The notes beneath the pieces are model-generated. The model ran no database searches. It was not told the DNA's origin and saw only the letters and a list, made by a program, of their open reading frames with translations. Below are positions 48,451-58,426 of a stretch of 64,000 nt of DNA, piece by piece. How positions within the stretch are numbered: position 1 is the stretch's first letter; every line of letters starts with the position of its first letter. Position numbers and translations under genes: made by a program. Origin of the DNA: Candidatus Methanomethylophilaceae archaeon (lineage in GTDB: Archaea > Thermoplasmatota > Thermoplasmata > Methanomassiliicoccales > Methanomethylophilaceae); contig JAFXUX010000033.1 of assembly GCA_017524805.1 (NCBI GenBank), positions 1 through 64,000 on the forward strand, given 5' to 3'.

Positions 48451-50586
48451 TCATTGCTCTATCAGTTTCTTGTCCTCACCGGCGAAGATACGTCCCTTGA
48501 GGTTGTCAGCGTTGACCGCAACCTTACCGTTCTCGTCCTTGAAGGTGTAACCGAAGAACGCCTTGGAGTCGACGTCCGAAAGGTTCAATCCGAAAGTGAC
48601 CTGAGCCAGGTTCGTTCCGGAGAATGCTCCGTATCCTATGGTCTCGGCGCTGCTCAGATCGGCGGAGGTGAGCTCACTGCAGCAGTAGAATGCGTGCTTG
48701 CCGATAGAGACGACGCCGCTCAGGTCGATTGTAGACAGGGAACTGCATCCGCTGAACGCGCTGGTGCCTATGGAGGTGACATCTCCGAGATCTACGGTCT
48801 CGAGGGCCTTGCAGCCGAAGAAGGCGTACGATCCGATAGTCGTTCCCCCGTTGAGAGTGACGGTCGTAAGGCTCTTGCATCCCTTGAAGGCATTGCTGCC
48901 GATGTTGGCAGATGTGGTCACGGATGTGATGCCGGTACCGGCGAAGGCCTGGGAGGCTATGGAGGTAACGGCCCACTCGAATCCGAGATAGGTGATGGAT
49001 TCGGGGATGACCAGATCGGCCACCTCATCCTTGGCAAAGCAGGCAGCGGCCACAGTCTTGGATTCCACATCATTCGAGGTTATCCTGTACTTCACGCCGC
49101 TGTTGGCAAAGGTTCCCTTGAGTGGCGGGACGTAAATATTGAGTTCAGCGCTGCCAGCTTCGGATGTGAACTTGTAACCGTTAATTGCGGCTTCAACTGG
49201 CATACTCTGACCGGTCTCATCATAGAAAACGCATCCGTAGAAGGCGTTCGATGCGACTTCCACGAATTGGGCGTTGAACACGATGTAATTGAGGCTGTCG
49301 CATGCGAAGGCGTATTGTCCAATACTAACATTCTCAGATCCCGAGAACTTGAGGCATTCGAGCGTGCTTCCGCTGAAAGCGTCGGCTCCAATTGTGGTGA
49401 CAGAAGCGGGGAACTTCACGTAGCGGAAGTAGGTTTTTTCTGCGGGTTCTTGATACTGCTCTTTGAGCGAGGCACCAGCGTTCTGGAACGCTCCTTCGGC
49501 AATCGTAGTCACGGTGTCGGGTATATAAAGCATCCTCTTGGAGCAGGGGAACTGTATCAAGGTTGTGAAATCCTTGTTGTAAAGGACCCCGTCATCAGAA
49601 GCGAAAACCTCATTTTTATCGGCAACGGAAATACTCTTAAAAGAGTCAGCCGCGAACGCGCGAGGACCTATTACGGCCACATTAGCTCCGATTTCGACAA
49701 AATCGACGATCGTGCAACCAAGGAAAGCTTCAGCATCGACGGCGGTAGGCGTGCAGGTCATGTCATAATCATCATAATAGAAGGTGTCAGGGATGACTAT
49801 AGATTCGACCGCGGGGTTGTATCCAATTGCAGTCACAATTCCGCTCAGGTCCTGGATCTTATATACAACTCCATTGTATTCTATGGTTCTGCTGTTCTGC
49901 GTGAACGTGGCTGTGAGGTCCATATTCGTGAGGACCTGAGTCTCTTCTCCAAGGTTCCAGTTATCGAACAAGAAGAAGAAGTCATCGGTCATCTCTGCTG
50001 GAGTGGTGACAGCGCGGTAGGATTCCCCCGACTCATAGTCGTCCACGCAAAGGTCATTCTTATCGGTGTAGATTGAGCTCCCCCAGCTGACTTCGATTGC
50101 GGAATCTTCAATAGGAACGTCGTTGTCGGACTCATACCATATGACAGTTCCGTATCCAGCGTCGTTAGGTGCTACTGAAACAGTGTACTTCATGGTTGTC
50201 TGAATGACGTCACCCTTGATGGTGAGGTCTTCTGTGACAAAGATTCCCTCTTCAGGCAATTTGACATATTCTCCTCCGGCATCCATGTAGAACCATCCGG
50301 AGAACTCGTATTGGTATTGGCCAGCAGGGTCTGGATCATGCTGAGGGTTGCTTATCTTGAAGCCACCAACCTTAAGCTTACCGTTTTCTTCTATGACGAG
50401 TGCGTTCTCGGGCACATCACAATACGATGGACTCGAATTTGAGAGGACCGTGACCGTGTAAGAATTGGCCGCGTCAACATCGGAACTCGATGACGACATG
50501 ACAGCCGCGGCCGCGACAATCATTAGGAAAGCCGCAGCGAAGGCTACGATCGCCTTTTTTTCGTTGTAGATTGTATTTGCATGCAT
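48451..50586 (-). CDS. BspA-like leucine-rich-repeat surface protein
   Basis: The 711-residue secreted protein has a signal segment (KAIVAFAAAFLMIVAAAAVM) and beta-rich N-terminal modules with SGWFYMDAGGEY-type repeats. Two arrays of BspA-type (LRR_5) repeats follow, such as IGSYAFFGCKALETVDLGDV and IGTSAFSGCSSLSTIDLSGV. Such proteins mediate adhesion in gut-associated microbes. No C-terminal anchor is seen (it ends DKKLIEQ). I chose ATG 50586 (MHANTIYNEKK); the longer frame would bury the signal. The adhesin fragment at 43032 may come from a related family. Confidence 0.9.
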   Translation of the reverse strand: MHANTIYNEKKAIVAFAAAFLMIVAAAAVMSSSSSDVDAANSYTVTVLSNSSPSYCDVPENALVIEENGKLKVGGFKISNPQHDPDPAGQYQYEFSGWFYMDAGGEYVKLPEEGIFVTEDLTIKGDVIQTTMKYTVSVAPNDAGYGTVIWYESDNDVPIEDSAIEVSWGSSIYTDKNDLCVDDYESGESYRAVTTPAEMTDDFFFLFDNWNLGEETQVLTNMDLTATFTQNSRTIEYNGVVYKIQDLSGIVTAIGYNPAVESIVIPDTFYYDDYDMTCTPTAVDAEAFLGCTIVDFVEIGANVAVIGPRAFAADSFKSISVADKNEVFASDDGVLYNKDFTTLIQFPCSKRMLYIPDTVTTIAEGAFQNAGASLKEQYQEPAEKTYFRYVKFPASVTTIGADAFSGSTLECLKFSGSENVSIGQYAFACDSLNYIVFNAQFVEVASNAFYGCVFYDETGQSMPVEAAINGYKFTSEAGSAELNIYVPPLKGTFANSGVKYRITSNDVESKTVAAACFAKDEVADLVIPESITYLGFEWAVTSIASQAFAGTGITSVTTSANIGSNAFKGCKSLTTVTLNGGTTIGSYAFFGCKALETVDLGDVTSIGTSAFSGCSSLSTIDLSGVVSIGKHAFYCCSELTSADLSSAETIGYGAFSGTNLAQVTFGLNLSDVDSKAFFGYTFKDENGKVAVNADNLKGRIFAGEDKKLIEQ

Positions 50587-50924
50587 ACGAATCCAAATCG
50601 ACCTATACGTTTCATCAAATAAAAACATGTCCAATCAAAAAAATAAAATGGGGCTGGATGACAATCAAAACTGTATTTCAATTGAATATATGACAAACAT
50701 CCAAAATCTCTGCCGCACGATGGGATGCAGCCAAATATGCGGATTGCATAGGCTGCGTCACAGGAATGTACCGTCCAATAGCCAACTCTTCGGCCCCTGA
50801 ATAGGAAAGTGTCCAGCACATCTTTGGTCCGAGGGGCATCTGGCCTTATCCTTTACTACCATCCCGCAAAACTGATGGAAAGCCGTTGAAAGGAGGGATG
50901 AGTGACCCCTTGCAGATGCTCATA

Positions 50925-51230
50925 CGGTTTTTACCTCGCTGAACTGGCCAAAGTATTCAGTTAGCATCTGAGGGTTCCTATCCATCGCGTCGGTTACGTC
51001 GAGGATTGCGCGCACACTTCATACATCCCATCTCCGACGCCCTCGATGGCAATCTCCATCATGCCATTCTCCGTCTTGGCATCGGCCCAGTTCTCAGCGC
51101 CTTGCTGATGGCATTCGATGCTGCAGTAGGAAATTCCGGTCACCACAAGTCTAGGCCACGACCCTGATCACGCCGTTCTCCCTCGTAGCAGATAGACATG
51201 GATGACATCGGCCTCGGATACAGTCGTCCC
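50925..51230 (-). pseudogene. Decayed gene remnant of unknown family
   Basis: Within the 900-base gap between the surface protein and the DUF6270/Sel1 gene, the minus strand holds coding-like pieces in different frames: ENGVIRVVA, then LVVTGISYCSIECHQQGAEN with KTENGMMEIAIEGVGDGMYE, then VTDAMDRNPQMLTEYFGQF. They are broken by frameshifts and a stop. I cannot name the family. The flanks (50600-50920 and 51240-51500) show no gene. Confidence 0.4.
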
Positions 51231-51502
51231 ATAGTCTTCGACATCGATATAGGGGGGGAGCTCTGCCGCTGCTGACCATTGATGGCAATCTGCCATTATC
51301 TCTGCGTCAGCAGTCAGATCAAAAGTTCACATTTGACATCTGTACAAGTTTCTAAAACGGTGCGTTGCAATGGCTCTTTGCGATCCGAATGCCCGAGCAT
51401 CAAGCATTCATCCATCTTCGAAAACAGTCGAATACATCCGACTGATTGCGAAATCTGCCACGCCGATGAAACTCCAACAGTCCGCCGGCAGATTCTGAAG
51501 CC

Positions 51503-53722
51503 TTACCCTTTAAGCCCTTTCATAGCGATCCGAAGCTCCCTTTCCCAAGCTTTGTCGCTCTTCGCCGCTGTCTCCAGCAGTTCGCAGGCCTTGGAGAGGT
51601 CTTTTTCCGTCCCTTTCCCGTAAAGATACGCCCTTCCGAGGTATCCCATTGCGGCCGGATCCCCGATATCCACCAGAGGCTGCGCCAGACGGCACATCTC
51701 GGCGCAGGATTCCTGGGTTCCTCTGGCCCAAAGAAGCTTTACCAGAAGCAGCCTGGAGCCTCTGACCTTGGCTTTCAGCGCCTTTCTCAGATATATTTCG
51801 GCCCGATTGTGGTCCTTTTCGGTGCCTTTGCCGTTGTAAAGCGCCCTCCCTAGCCAATAATAAGCGAGAGGGTTCCCCTCCGACGCTTCCATCTCGGATA
51901 TCCGCACGACTTCGCCGCACGACTCGTCAGTGCCCTTCTTCCAGAGAAGAAACATCAGCAGGCCGTAAGCCTCGCCGTCCCCGGATTCCAAAGCCTTTCT
52001 GGCCATAGCTTCCGCAGAATCCAGATCTTTGGCGAGATAATTCCCTTTGCTGAGGGCATCAGCCATGTAGCGCATGCATAACGTATCGCCATCCTCCGCC
52101 CCTTCCCTCAGTGATTCCATAGCCTTGGCCATCAGATTGGGGCGGCCGCCTTTCGGATACAGCTCATACAGATAGCAGGCGGCATCCCTTGACCCCGCCG
52201 AAAGCGCCGACTCCAGGCAATCCAAGCCTGCCTCTGGATCTGCGATGCCTATCCCTTTGATCTAGCAGAGCCCGTAGCGTGCCTGGCACCCTGGCGCTCC
52301 TTTGATGGCCAATACGCGGACGGAATCGGCCATCGCCCTGTGGAACCTGCGGTCTCCCGTGCTGTAAAGGAAATCGAAATACTCCTCCCTAATCTCCGGA
52401 GTCCTCTTGTCCCTGGCGGCCTCCGCGAACAGCTCCGCGGCCTTGTCCGTATCCTTGGGGACTCCCTTCCCGTATCTGTATGCCCTTCCCATGCGCAGCA
52501 TGGCGATCCTGTTGCCATCCTTCAGAGGCTCTTGGATCATTTCTACCATCCTGCCGTACTCATCGGGGCTCCCGTAATCCCAGATAAGGTCGAAAATATC
52601 GTAAAGCGCGGGGGAGTAGCCCTCATCGATGGCTTTCCTCATCCATCCTTCGGCCACGGCCATATCCTTCTCTCCGAGGGTGCCGTCCGCGTGAAGCTTC
52701 CCCATCTCCACCATGGCCTGGGGAATTCCCTGGTCCACCATGCTCCGCAGGAGTTCCAGCCCTTCCTCCTTCCGGCCCTCCGACATCATGGCCGAATAGC
52801 GCTCCATGGAATTCTTCACGCTCAGGACTTCGCCCGACCTTATAGATGCGAACAGCGCGCTGTACTCCATGTACAGATCGTCCAGGCGGCGGTTTACATC
52901 CTCGCCGGAAACTATGGCATCCAAGCACTTTTCCATGTAGCGGTAATGCTCCTCCAGATAATGAACCGGATAAAGCCCCCATTTGTGGTAGGCGTCAGCC
53001 ATCTGGAACAGAGGAGTCTTGATGCAATAGCAGCCTGTGGCCCTGTAAAAATCCCTGTTGAACCTGGCGATGAAAGCGTTCCTCTCCGCCGACGCCGCCT
53101 GGCTGAAATCTTTGAGGCATCCCTCGCGGTCGATGAACATATCGGATTCGAAAGAGCAGTTGAGTATGACCTTGTCCCCGTAGCGCTCCTTCACGAATGC
53201 CACCAGACTGTCCATCATCCGCGAGTATCTCTCCCCGATTTCCTCCGGCTTGATTTCGCGCATCTTATGGGGGAACCCTTTCTCGATGAGGATCTCGTCG
53301 ATGCCGTATCTGAAAGAGGCTTTGGATGAGATGTAATCGCAGGTACCGTCCTCGTATTCTATCTCCGTCAGCCCGTAGGAATCTGTCCGGCCGTCGATTA
53401 TCAGCCATTCGGAGCCCGATTCTCTGAGCTGGTCAGGAATGGTTTTGTTGTAATCGGCCAGAGCGGATCTGATAGCTACCCCTGCGGTCATGGTCCGGAA
53501 CTCCGTCTTCAAGAGATCCAGATCATCGGAAGTCAGCTCCGGGCCGTTGCGGCCGCTGAATTGGGACATGAACGAGCAAGCCATGAAGTTCTTCCCAAGG
53601 ATGAAACGGGCGGCATCCTCGTGGAAATCGCGATGGAAACCGAAAATATCCCTGCTGGCGCATACGCCCCAGACATCCATAGTTACTGGATCCTTGCTGC
53701 GGAAGACACTCTTATCGGCCAT
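51503..53722 (-). CDS. DUF6270/Sel1-repeat protein with in-frame TAG
   Basis: The 739-residue protein begins with a DUF6270-like domain (VWGVCASRDIFGFHRDFHED, residues about 18-37), then a helical region, then Sel1 repeats from about 330 to the end. Codon 487 is TAG (52262-52264). It falls inside a Sel1 unit: CQARYGLC, X, IKGIGIADPEAGLDCLESAL. Here X occupies the position before the usual x-x-G-x-G turn, and the next repeats (ALYNGKGTEKDHNRAEIYL) follow in phase to TAA. Read-through, probably as pyrrolysine, is the simplest reading. SGNH-like DUF6270 domains may act on surface polymers; the substrate is unknown. Confidence 0.85.
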
Positions 53723-53943
53723 GGCTTGCCCACTGATTACGGAATATTAAACAGTAACCCTGACCGCCGTAATACTTTGGCTTATATGGATCGCATTGTA
53801 CAGACGCCGGGAATCCGAGAAAAATGGAATTGATACCGTCATAGGGACGCTTCCGCCAGCGTTCGGCTTCGGCCGTTCGGCACCTTAGAACCCATAACGG
53901 CAAACGGAACAAATATACGCGCGCAACATAATCATGCTGGCAT

Positions 53944-54417
53944 ATGGATTACGGATGCATCTTCTCTAAAATGACGCTGATCGGAACGGTGAGCATCAGC
54001 GAGGACGGGGACGGCAACCTGACGGGAGTGTATCTCCCCAACGCCAATCTTCCCAGCATGGATGCAAAAGAATCCGAAGTCATCTCAGAAGCCTTCGGGC
54101 AGCTGGACGAATACCTGAGCGGCAGAAGGCGCGAATTCAATCTGCCTTTGGACTATGGGGTCACAGGATTCCGGAGATCCATCCTGGAAGCGCTGGAGAA
54201 GATACCGTACGGCGAGACCCGCACCTACAAAGACATCGCCGAAGCCGTAGGCAACCCGGCCGCATACCGCCAAGTCGGATTGGCCTGCGCCGCGAACCCT
54301 CTGCCGATAATAATACCCTGCCACAGGGTGGTGCCGTCTTCGGGCGGGATAGGGAATTATTCAGGCGGAGAAGCTATCAAAAGAAAGCTTCTCAGCCTGG
54401 AAAAAAGCATGCTCTGA
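53944..54417 (+). CDS. ogt: Methylated-DNA-protein cysteine methyltransferase
   Basis: The 157-residue suicide enzyme removes alkyl groups from O6-alkylguanine. The acceptor Cys is in PLPIIIPCHRVVPSSGGIGN near residue 122. The preceding helix-turn-helix contains YGETRTYKDIAEAVGNPAAY. Length is normal. It is a single gene on the plus strand, between minus-strand genes, with an AT-rich gap of about 110 bases before it. Confidence 0.95.
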   Translation: MDYGCIFSKMTLIGTVSISEDGDGNLTGVYLPNANLPSMDAKESEVISEAFGQLDEYLSGRRREFNLPLDYGVTGFRRSILEALEKIPYGETRTYKDIAEAVGNPAAYRQVGLACAANPLPIIIPCHRVVPSSGGIGNYSGGEAIKRKLLSLEKSML

Positions 54418-54429
54418 AAGCAGATTCAA

Positions 54430-54993
54430 TCAGGATTTCTTGGCGCAGAGCTCCCTGATAAGCCTCTCCACCTCATCGGCATTGTCTGAGCCGACGCGGG
54501 TGCCGCTGCGCTCGAGGAAGGTCCATCCGCGCTTCTCGCATTCCTCCTTGAAGTCTGGAGAAGTGATCGCTATGAGCTTCCCATCCTCGATCTGATCGGC
54601 TTCCAGGAACATCGCGAACATATCCTTGGGGATGCAGAAGATCACCTTATCGAACGGACGGCAAAGATAGGACACCTGATCCACGAAATGCTTGGCGCTG
54701 TCCACGAATTCGTATTCCTCTCTGTTGGCCATCACGCGGGGATAGCTGTCTATGACGTAGTTGCCTGGGACGAACCCATATCTCGTGGTTATGACGCCGT
54801 ATGAGACGTCGCAGAGCTTCTCGCCTTTCTCGTCCGATGCCTGGTCCAGACGCGCGACCAGATTCTTCACTTCGGTAGCGCGGCCTCCGAACATGTTGAA
54901 AGCGCTGTCCACACCCTTGCTTCTGAATACGGTCGAATCGTTCGTCACGATGAGTATGCGGACGGACACCTTCGTCTCTGTTAGCAATGCCAT
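54430..54993 (-). CDS. Unknown alpha/beta protein downstream of hypD
   Basis: The 187-residue protein begins with a parallel beta strand (SVRILIVTNDSTVF) and continues with Rossmann-like alternation (DKVIFCIPKDMFAMFLEA; KLIAITSPDFKEECEKRGW). I do not recognise the family. Its stop lies 13 bases from the convergent ogt stop, and its start is directly behind the hypD stop (1 base), so it is probably the last gene of the hypA-hypD operon. A role linked to hydrogenase maturation or metal handling is possible but not shown. Confidence 0.65.
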   Translation of the reverse strand: MALLTETKVSVRILIVTNDSTVFRSKGVDSAFNMFGGRATEVKNLVARLDQASDEKGEKLCDVSYGVITTRYGFVPGNYVIDSYPRVMANREEYEFVDSAKHFVDQVSYLCRPFDKVIFCIPKDMFAMFLEADQIEDGKLIAITSPDFKEECEKRGWTFLERSGTRVGSDNADEVERLIRELCAKKS

Positions 54994-54994
54994 G

Positions 54995-56080
54995 TCAAAA
55001 CCTCTTGGAACCTAGCCTGTATGATATGCTGCAATTGCCTTCCATGGAAACCATGCACGGCCCCATCGGATTGGATGGCTTGCAGACCTTCCCGAACATC
55101 GGGCACTGCTCGGATTTGATCAGACCTCTTAGCACGTCCCCGCATCTGCAGCCGTTGGCTTCCTCTTTGACTTCGGGGGTCTTGGAAAGGATGTCCTCAT
55201 GGACCTTGGTGGCGTCATGGTCCGCGAACTTGGGCTTGAGAGCGAGAGCGCTCTTGGGTATCATCGGGAATCCCCTCCAATGGCGGTCTACCGGGGTGAA
55301 GGTCTCGTCCATGAGCTTCAATGCTCTGGGGTTTCCTTCCGGCCTCACCAGTCTGGTATACTCGTTCTCGACTTCGGCGCGGCCGTCGCGGATCTGCTTG
55401 CAAAGCATGTAGCATGACATCAGTATGTCCAGAGGCTCGAACCCGGCAATGACCTGGGGCAGCCCGTAGACCTCGGATACCGGGCGGAACATCTCCTCTC
55501 CGGTGATCACTGCCACATGCCCGGGTTCGATGAACCCGTCTATCGTGGATTCTCCCAGCGAAAGAAGAGCCTTCAAAACCGGGGGGCAGATCCTGTGGCA
55601 GCTGTAGACCGTGAAATTGTCGGGGCAATCGCCGGAGTTCAGCGGGACGCAGGTCGAAGGCGCGGTAGTCTCGAATCCGACGCCCACAAATGTCAGCGGC
55701 TTCTCCTGCTCCCTGGCCATATTCACCGCGTCATCGATAGAGTAGACGATCCTCACGTCGGCCCCGTCGGCTTTGGCGTCGAACAGAGAGCCGATGGTGG
55801 TAGGGACCCTCATCATGTCCCCGAAAGCGGTCACGGTTACGCCGTTGCGGGCGAGAGTGATGGCATCGGCGATCTCTCTGCTGGTGGTGACGCATACGGG
55901 GCAGCCTGGTCCCTGAGCGATCTCTATGCCGGCGTCCCTGAGCATCTCCTCCAAGCCGAAACGCACTATGGTATCCTGATGGGTCCCGCATATGTGCATG
56001 AATTTGGCGTGGACCCCCATATCCTTGATCCCAGCGAGGATCTTCTTCGCGGTCGCTTCGTCCCTGTATTTGAACATCAT
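54995..56080 (-). CDS. hypD: Hydrogenase maturation protein HypD
   Basis: HypD assembles the Fe(CN)2CO moiety of NiFe hydrogenases with HypC. The 361-residue product has FMHICGTHQDTIVRFGLEE near residue 28, QGPGCPVCVTT near 59, FVGVGFETTAPSTC, and the C-terminal iron-sulfur cysteines CRCGDVLRG and CPMFGKVC. The start ATG 56080 overlaps the hypA stop (ATGA) behind GGAGGA. The longer open frame upstream is a shadow of hypA. hypC, hypE and hypF are not in the window. Confidence 0.96.
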   Translation of the reverse strand: MMFKYRDEATAKKILAGIKDMGVHAKFMHICGTHQDTIVRFGLEEMLRDAGIEIAQGPGCPVCVTTSREIADAITLARNGVTVTAFGDMMRVPTTIGSLFDAKADGADVRIVYSIDDAVNMAREQEKPLTFVGVGFETTAPSTCVPLNSGDCPDNFTVYSCHRICPPVLKALLSLGESTIDGFIEPGHVAVITGEEMFRPVSEVYGLPQVIAGFEPLDILMSCYMLCKQIRDGRAEVENEYTRLVRPEGNPRALKLMDETFTPVDRHWRGFPMIPKSALALKPKFADHDATKVHEDILSKTPEVKEEANGCRCGDVLRGLIKSEQCPMFGKVCKPSNPMGPCMVSMEGNCSISYRLGSKRF

Positions 56081-56457
56081 TCCTCCTCCTCTATATCCAT
56101 GCATTTTATGGCGCAGGATTGTCCCTTCACCACTTTGATCGCCCCTCCGCAATCCGGGCAAGAAAGAACCGGGATGGAATGCGAAGCGAAATCGGGATCC
56201 GCCAATATTTTGACCGGCCCGGAATAACCGCACGAAGCGCACAAGACCTCTATCGGCTCATGCTCAACGATGAATTCGGAGCCTTCCAAAACCGTGCCGC
56301 GGGTGACTATCTCGTACGCGAAAAGCATCTGCTCCTCGCCGAGATTGGTCAGGTCGCCGATCACCGCCGTGACGCTGTGGACCTTGGTGACTTTGTACTT
56401 CGCAAGCTCATCGATCACAGCGTTCACAAGGCTGGAGACCACCGAAACTTCATGCAT
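56077..56457 (-). CDS. hypA: Hydrogenase/urease nickel incorporation protein HypA
   Basis: The 126-residue nickel-delivery protein starts MHEVSVVSSLVNAV; the N-terminal Met-His-Glu binds Ni2+. A zinc ribbon is present (CASCGYSG, then CPDCGG). It ends in an acidic tail (MDIEEEE). Nickel from HypA goes to NiFe hydrogenases after HypD has done its part, and hypD follows with overlapping codons. nikR, the nickel regulator, is 4 kb away. Confidence 0.95.
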   Translation of the reverse strand: MHEVSVVSSLVNAVIDELAKYKVTKVHSVTAVIGDLTNLGEEQMLFAYEIVTRGTVLEGSEFIVEHEPIEVLCASCGYSGPVKILADPDFASHSIPVLSCPDCGGAIKVVKGQSCAIKCMDIEEEE

Positions 56458-56483
56458 CGTTTCCCCTAATGGGTTGTTCCCTA

Positions 56484-57158
56484 TTAAGAAAGATTCGAGG
56501 GGCGGCTCCCAGAACCGCGGTCGCAAAGGTCCCTCACAGGGCATTCCGAGCATCTGGGGCGGTTGGGGATGCATATCTCCTGGCCGTGGCGGACCAGGTA
56601 TCTGTTTATGTCGGACCAGCGGTCCATAGGAGTGAGCTCCATCAGCGCGAACTCGGTCTCCTCCGGGTTGGAAGTAGACACAAGGCCCATGAGATTGGAT
56701 ATCCTGTGCACATGGGTGTCCACGCATACGGACGGAATGCCCATGGCGTAGGATCTGACGCAGGCGGCGGTCTTGCGGCCGACCATCGGAAGGGAGCACA
56801 GCTCCTCCGTGTCCTCCGGGACTTTTCCGCCATATCTTTCCAAGATTTCCTTGCAGCATCTGACAATGGCTTCGGATTTCTGCTTCGGGAATCCTGCGGG
56901 ACGTATCAGCTCGGCGACCTCCCCCGGATCTGCTTCCGCGAGGGCTTCAATGGTCGGGAACCTGCCGAAAAGATTGTCCGAAGCCTTCCGGGTGTTCTCG
57001 TCCTTCGTCCTTTGGGACAGGATCGTCGAGATCAGAACATGGAACGGATCTTTAGGCCACTCCGGATCCTCTCCAGCCGAGTTGCGGCCGGGGAACACGC
57101 CCCCGACGTAGACCTCGGAAAGGATCTTCAGGATTTCGCATATCCGCTCTGAATCCAT
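56484..57158 (-). CDS. nth: Endonuclease III (HhH-GPD DNA glycosylase/AP lyase)
   Basis: The 224-residue enzyme removes oxidised pyrimidines. The helix-hairpin-helix with catalytic Lys is LPMVGRKTAACVRSYA near residue 138, and the catalytic Asp is in VCVDTHVHRISNLMG. The iron-sulfur loop CIPNRPRCSECPVRDLC has the C-x6-C-x2-C-x5-C spacing. ATG 57158 overlaps the folC stop by 31 bases. The longer upstream open frame is antisense-like and was not used. Confidence 0.95.
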   Translation of the reverse strand: MDSERICEILKILSEVYVGGVFPGRNSAGEDPEWPKDPFHVLISTILSQRTKDENTRKASDNLFGRFPTIEALAEADPGEVAELIRPAGFPKQKSEAIVRCCKEILERYGGKVPEDTEELCSLPMVGRKTAACVRSYAMGIPSVCVDTHVHRISNLMGLVSTSNPEETEFALMELTPMDRWSDINRYLVRHGQEICIPNRPRCSECPVRDLCDRGSGSRPSNLS

Positions 57159-58393
57159 CTCAATGCATCCTCCGCGGTGCGGAACGATCCGGTCACCAGA
57201 ATATTCTCCTCCCCTCTTGCTTCCAAAGCGGCATCCAAAGCTTCTCCTACGGTGCCGCAAAGGGTGACGTTGCCGTGCACGCGGCGCATGGCATCGTAAA
57301 GGACATCGGGAGACGCGGCCCTCGGGGAGTTGGGCGGGGCGACGAACACCTTGGTCGCAAGCCCGGAAAGGATGTTGGAGACCTCTCTGATGTTCTTGTC
57401 GGAAAGCATCCCGAAGACAAGGACCACTTTGCCGTAGATCTCCACTATATCTTCGTAAAGGCACTTTGCGCCGGCGACAGTGTGCGTGACATCGATTATT
57501 ATGGGTTCGCCGACGAGCTTCTGCATCCTGAACTCCCAATTCACCCTGCGGAGCCCGGCGTCCAGATTAGACGCTATCAGATATTTGAAATCCGAGAGGC
57601 AGGAAACAGCCTCTATGGCCAAAGCGGCGTTGCGGGCCTGCATCCTTCCCGGGACGGAGACCGTGAAGACCTCGCCCTTGTAGGACATCTCCAAGCTGTC
57701 TGAAAAACTGGCGAGCACCTCTATATCGGATTCGTCTACCCTCTTCAGAGGACAACCGACCTCTTCGGAGCACGATTCCAAACAGGAGCAGACTTCGTCG
57801 CCGTTTAGCGTTACGCACGGCACGCCGGGTTTCATTATCCCCGCCTTGTTCCAAGCGATCTCTTCGATCGTGTTTCCAAGGGCGGCGGTGTGCTCCATGC
57901 TCACGTTCGTGATGACCGAAACTTCGGGGATGATAACATTGGTGCAGTCGTATCTGCCGCCCATGCCGACCTCCACGACGATTATATCGGCCTCGACCAT
58001 GGAAAAGAACTCGAACGCCACGGCGGTGAGAACCTCGAACTGGGTGCATCCCATCCCCTCGGATTCCATGCGCTCCTCTATGGGCCTGATCTTCGAGAGT
58101 ATGAACGTTAGGTCCCTGTCGGATATGCATTCCCCGCCGATGCGGATGCATTCGTTGATCTCAAGGATCTGGGGCGAAGTGAAGGCCCCGACGCAGAACC
58201 CGGAAGCGTTCAGTATGGATTCGATCATGGCGCAGACCGAACCTTTCCCGTCGCTGCCCGCCACATGCACGGCCCTGAGCCCTTCCTGCGGGTTGCCAAG
58301 GCGTTCCAAAAGCGTATCTATCCTCTCCAAACCAGGCTTTATGCCTTGGTCGGATAGGCCGTCAAACCAGGCCATTATCCCATCTGGGTCCAA
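57128..58393 (-). CDS. folC: Folylpolyglutamate/dihydrofolate synthase-like ligase
   Basis: The 421-residue Mur-ligase-type enzyme has the P-loop VHVAGSDGKGSVCAMIESIL near residue 43, FTSPQILEINECIRIGG, VVEVGMGGRYDCTN, and MEHTAALGNTIEEIAWNKAG. It adds glutamate to a pterin cofactor. Archaea of this group may use it on folate or a methanopterin-like cofactor; the sequence does not decide. The RimK-like gamma- or alpha-glutamyl ligase gene lies upstream with a 33-base gap, which suggests joint cofactor glutamylation. Confidence 0.93.
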   Translation of the reverse strand: MDPDGIMAWFDGLSDQGIKPGLERIDTLLERLGNPQEGLRAVHVAGSDGKGSVCAMIESILNASGFCVGAFTSPQILEINECIRIGGECISDRDLTFILSKIRPIEERMESEGMGCTQFEVLTAVAFEFFSMVEADIIVVEVGMGGRYDCTNVIIPEVSVITNVSMEHTAALGNTIEEIAWNKAGIMKPGVPCVTLNGDEVCSCLESCSEEVGCPLKRVDESDIEVLASFSDSLEMSYKGEVFTVSVPGRMQARNAALAIEAVSCLSDFKYLIASNLDAGLRRVNWEFRMQKLVGEPIIIDVTHTVAGAKCLYEDIVEIYGKVVLVFGMLSDKNIREVSNILSGLATKVFVAPPNSPRAASPDVLYDAMRRVHGNVTLCGTVGEALDAALEARGEENILVTGSFRTAEDALRWIQSGYAKS

Positions 58394-58426
58394 TATGATC
58401 TCCGACGGCGGAATACATGAGCGTGC

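Noticed and set aside
48106-50076. 656-codon open frame on the plus strand
   Set aside because: It is antisense to the BspA-like gene and the start of the DUF1848 gene and shows no domain of its own.
51503-52225. Separate Sel1 gene starting at TTG 52225
   Set aside because: The preceding repeat unit lies across the TAG in the same frame, so the two parts make one protein.
56077-57539. Long open frames extending hypA and endonuclease III upstream
   Set aside because: The extra N-terminal parts are arginine-rich shadows of the neighbouring genes; the starts at 56457 and 57158 fit the families.
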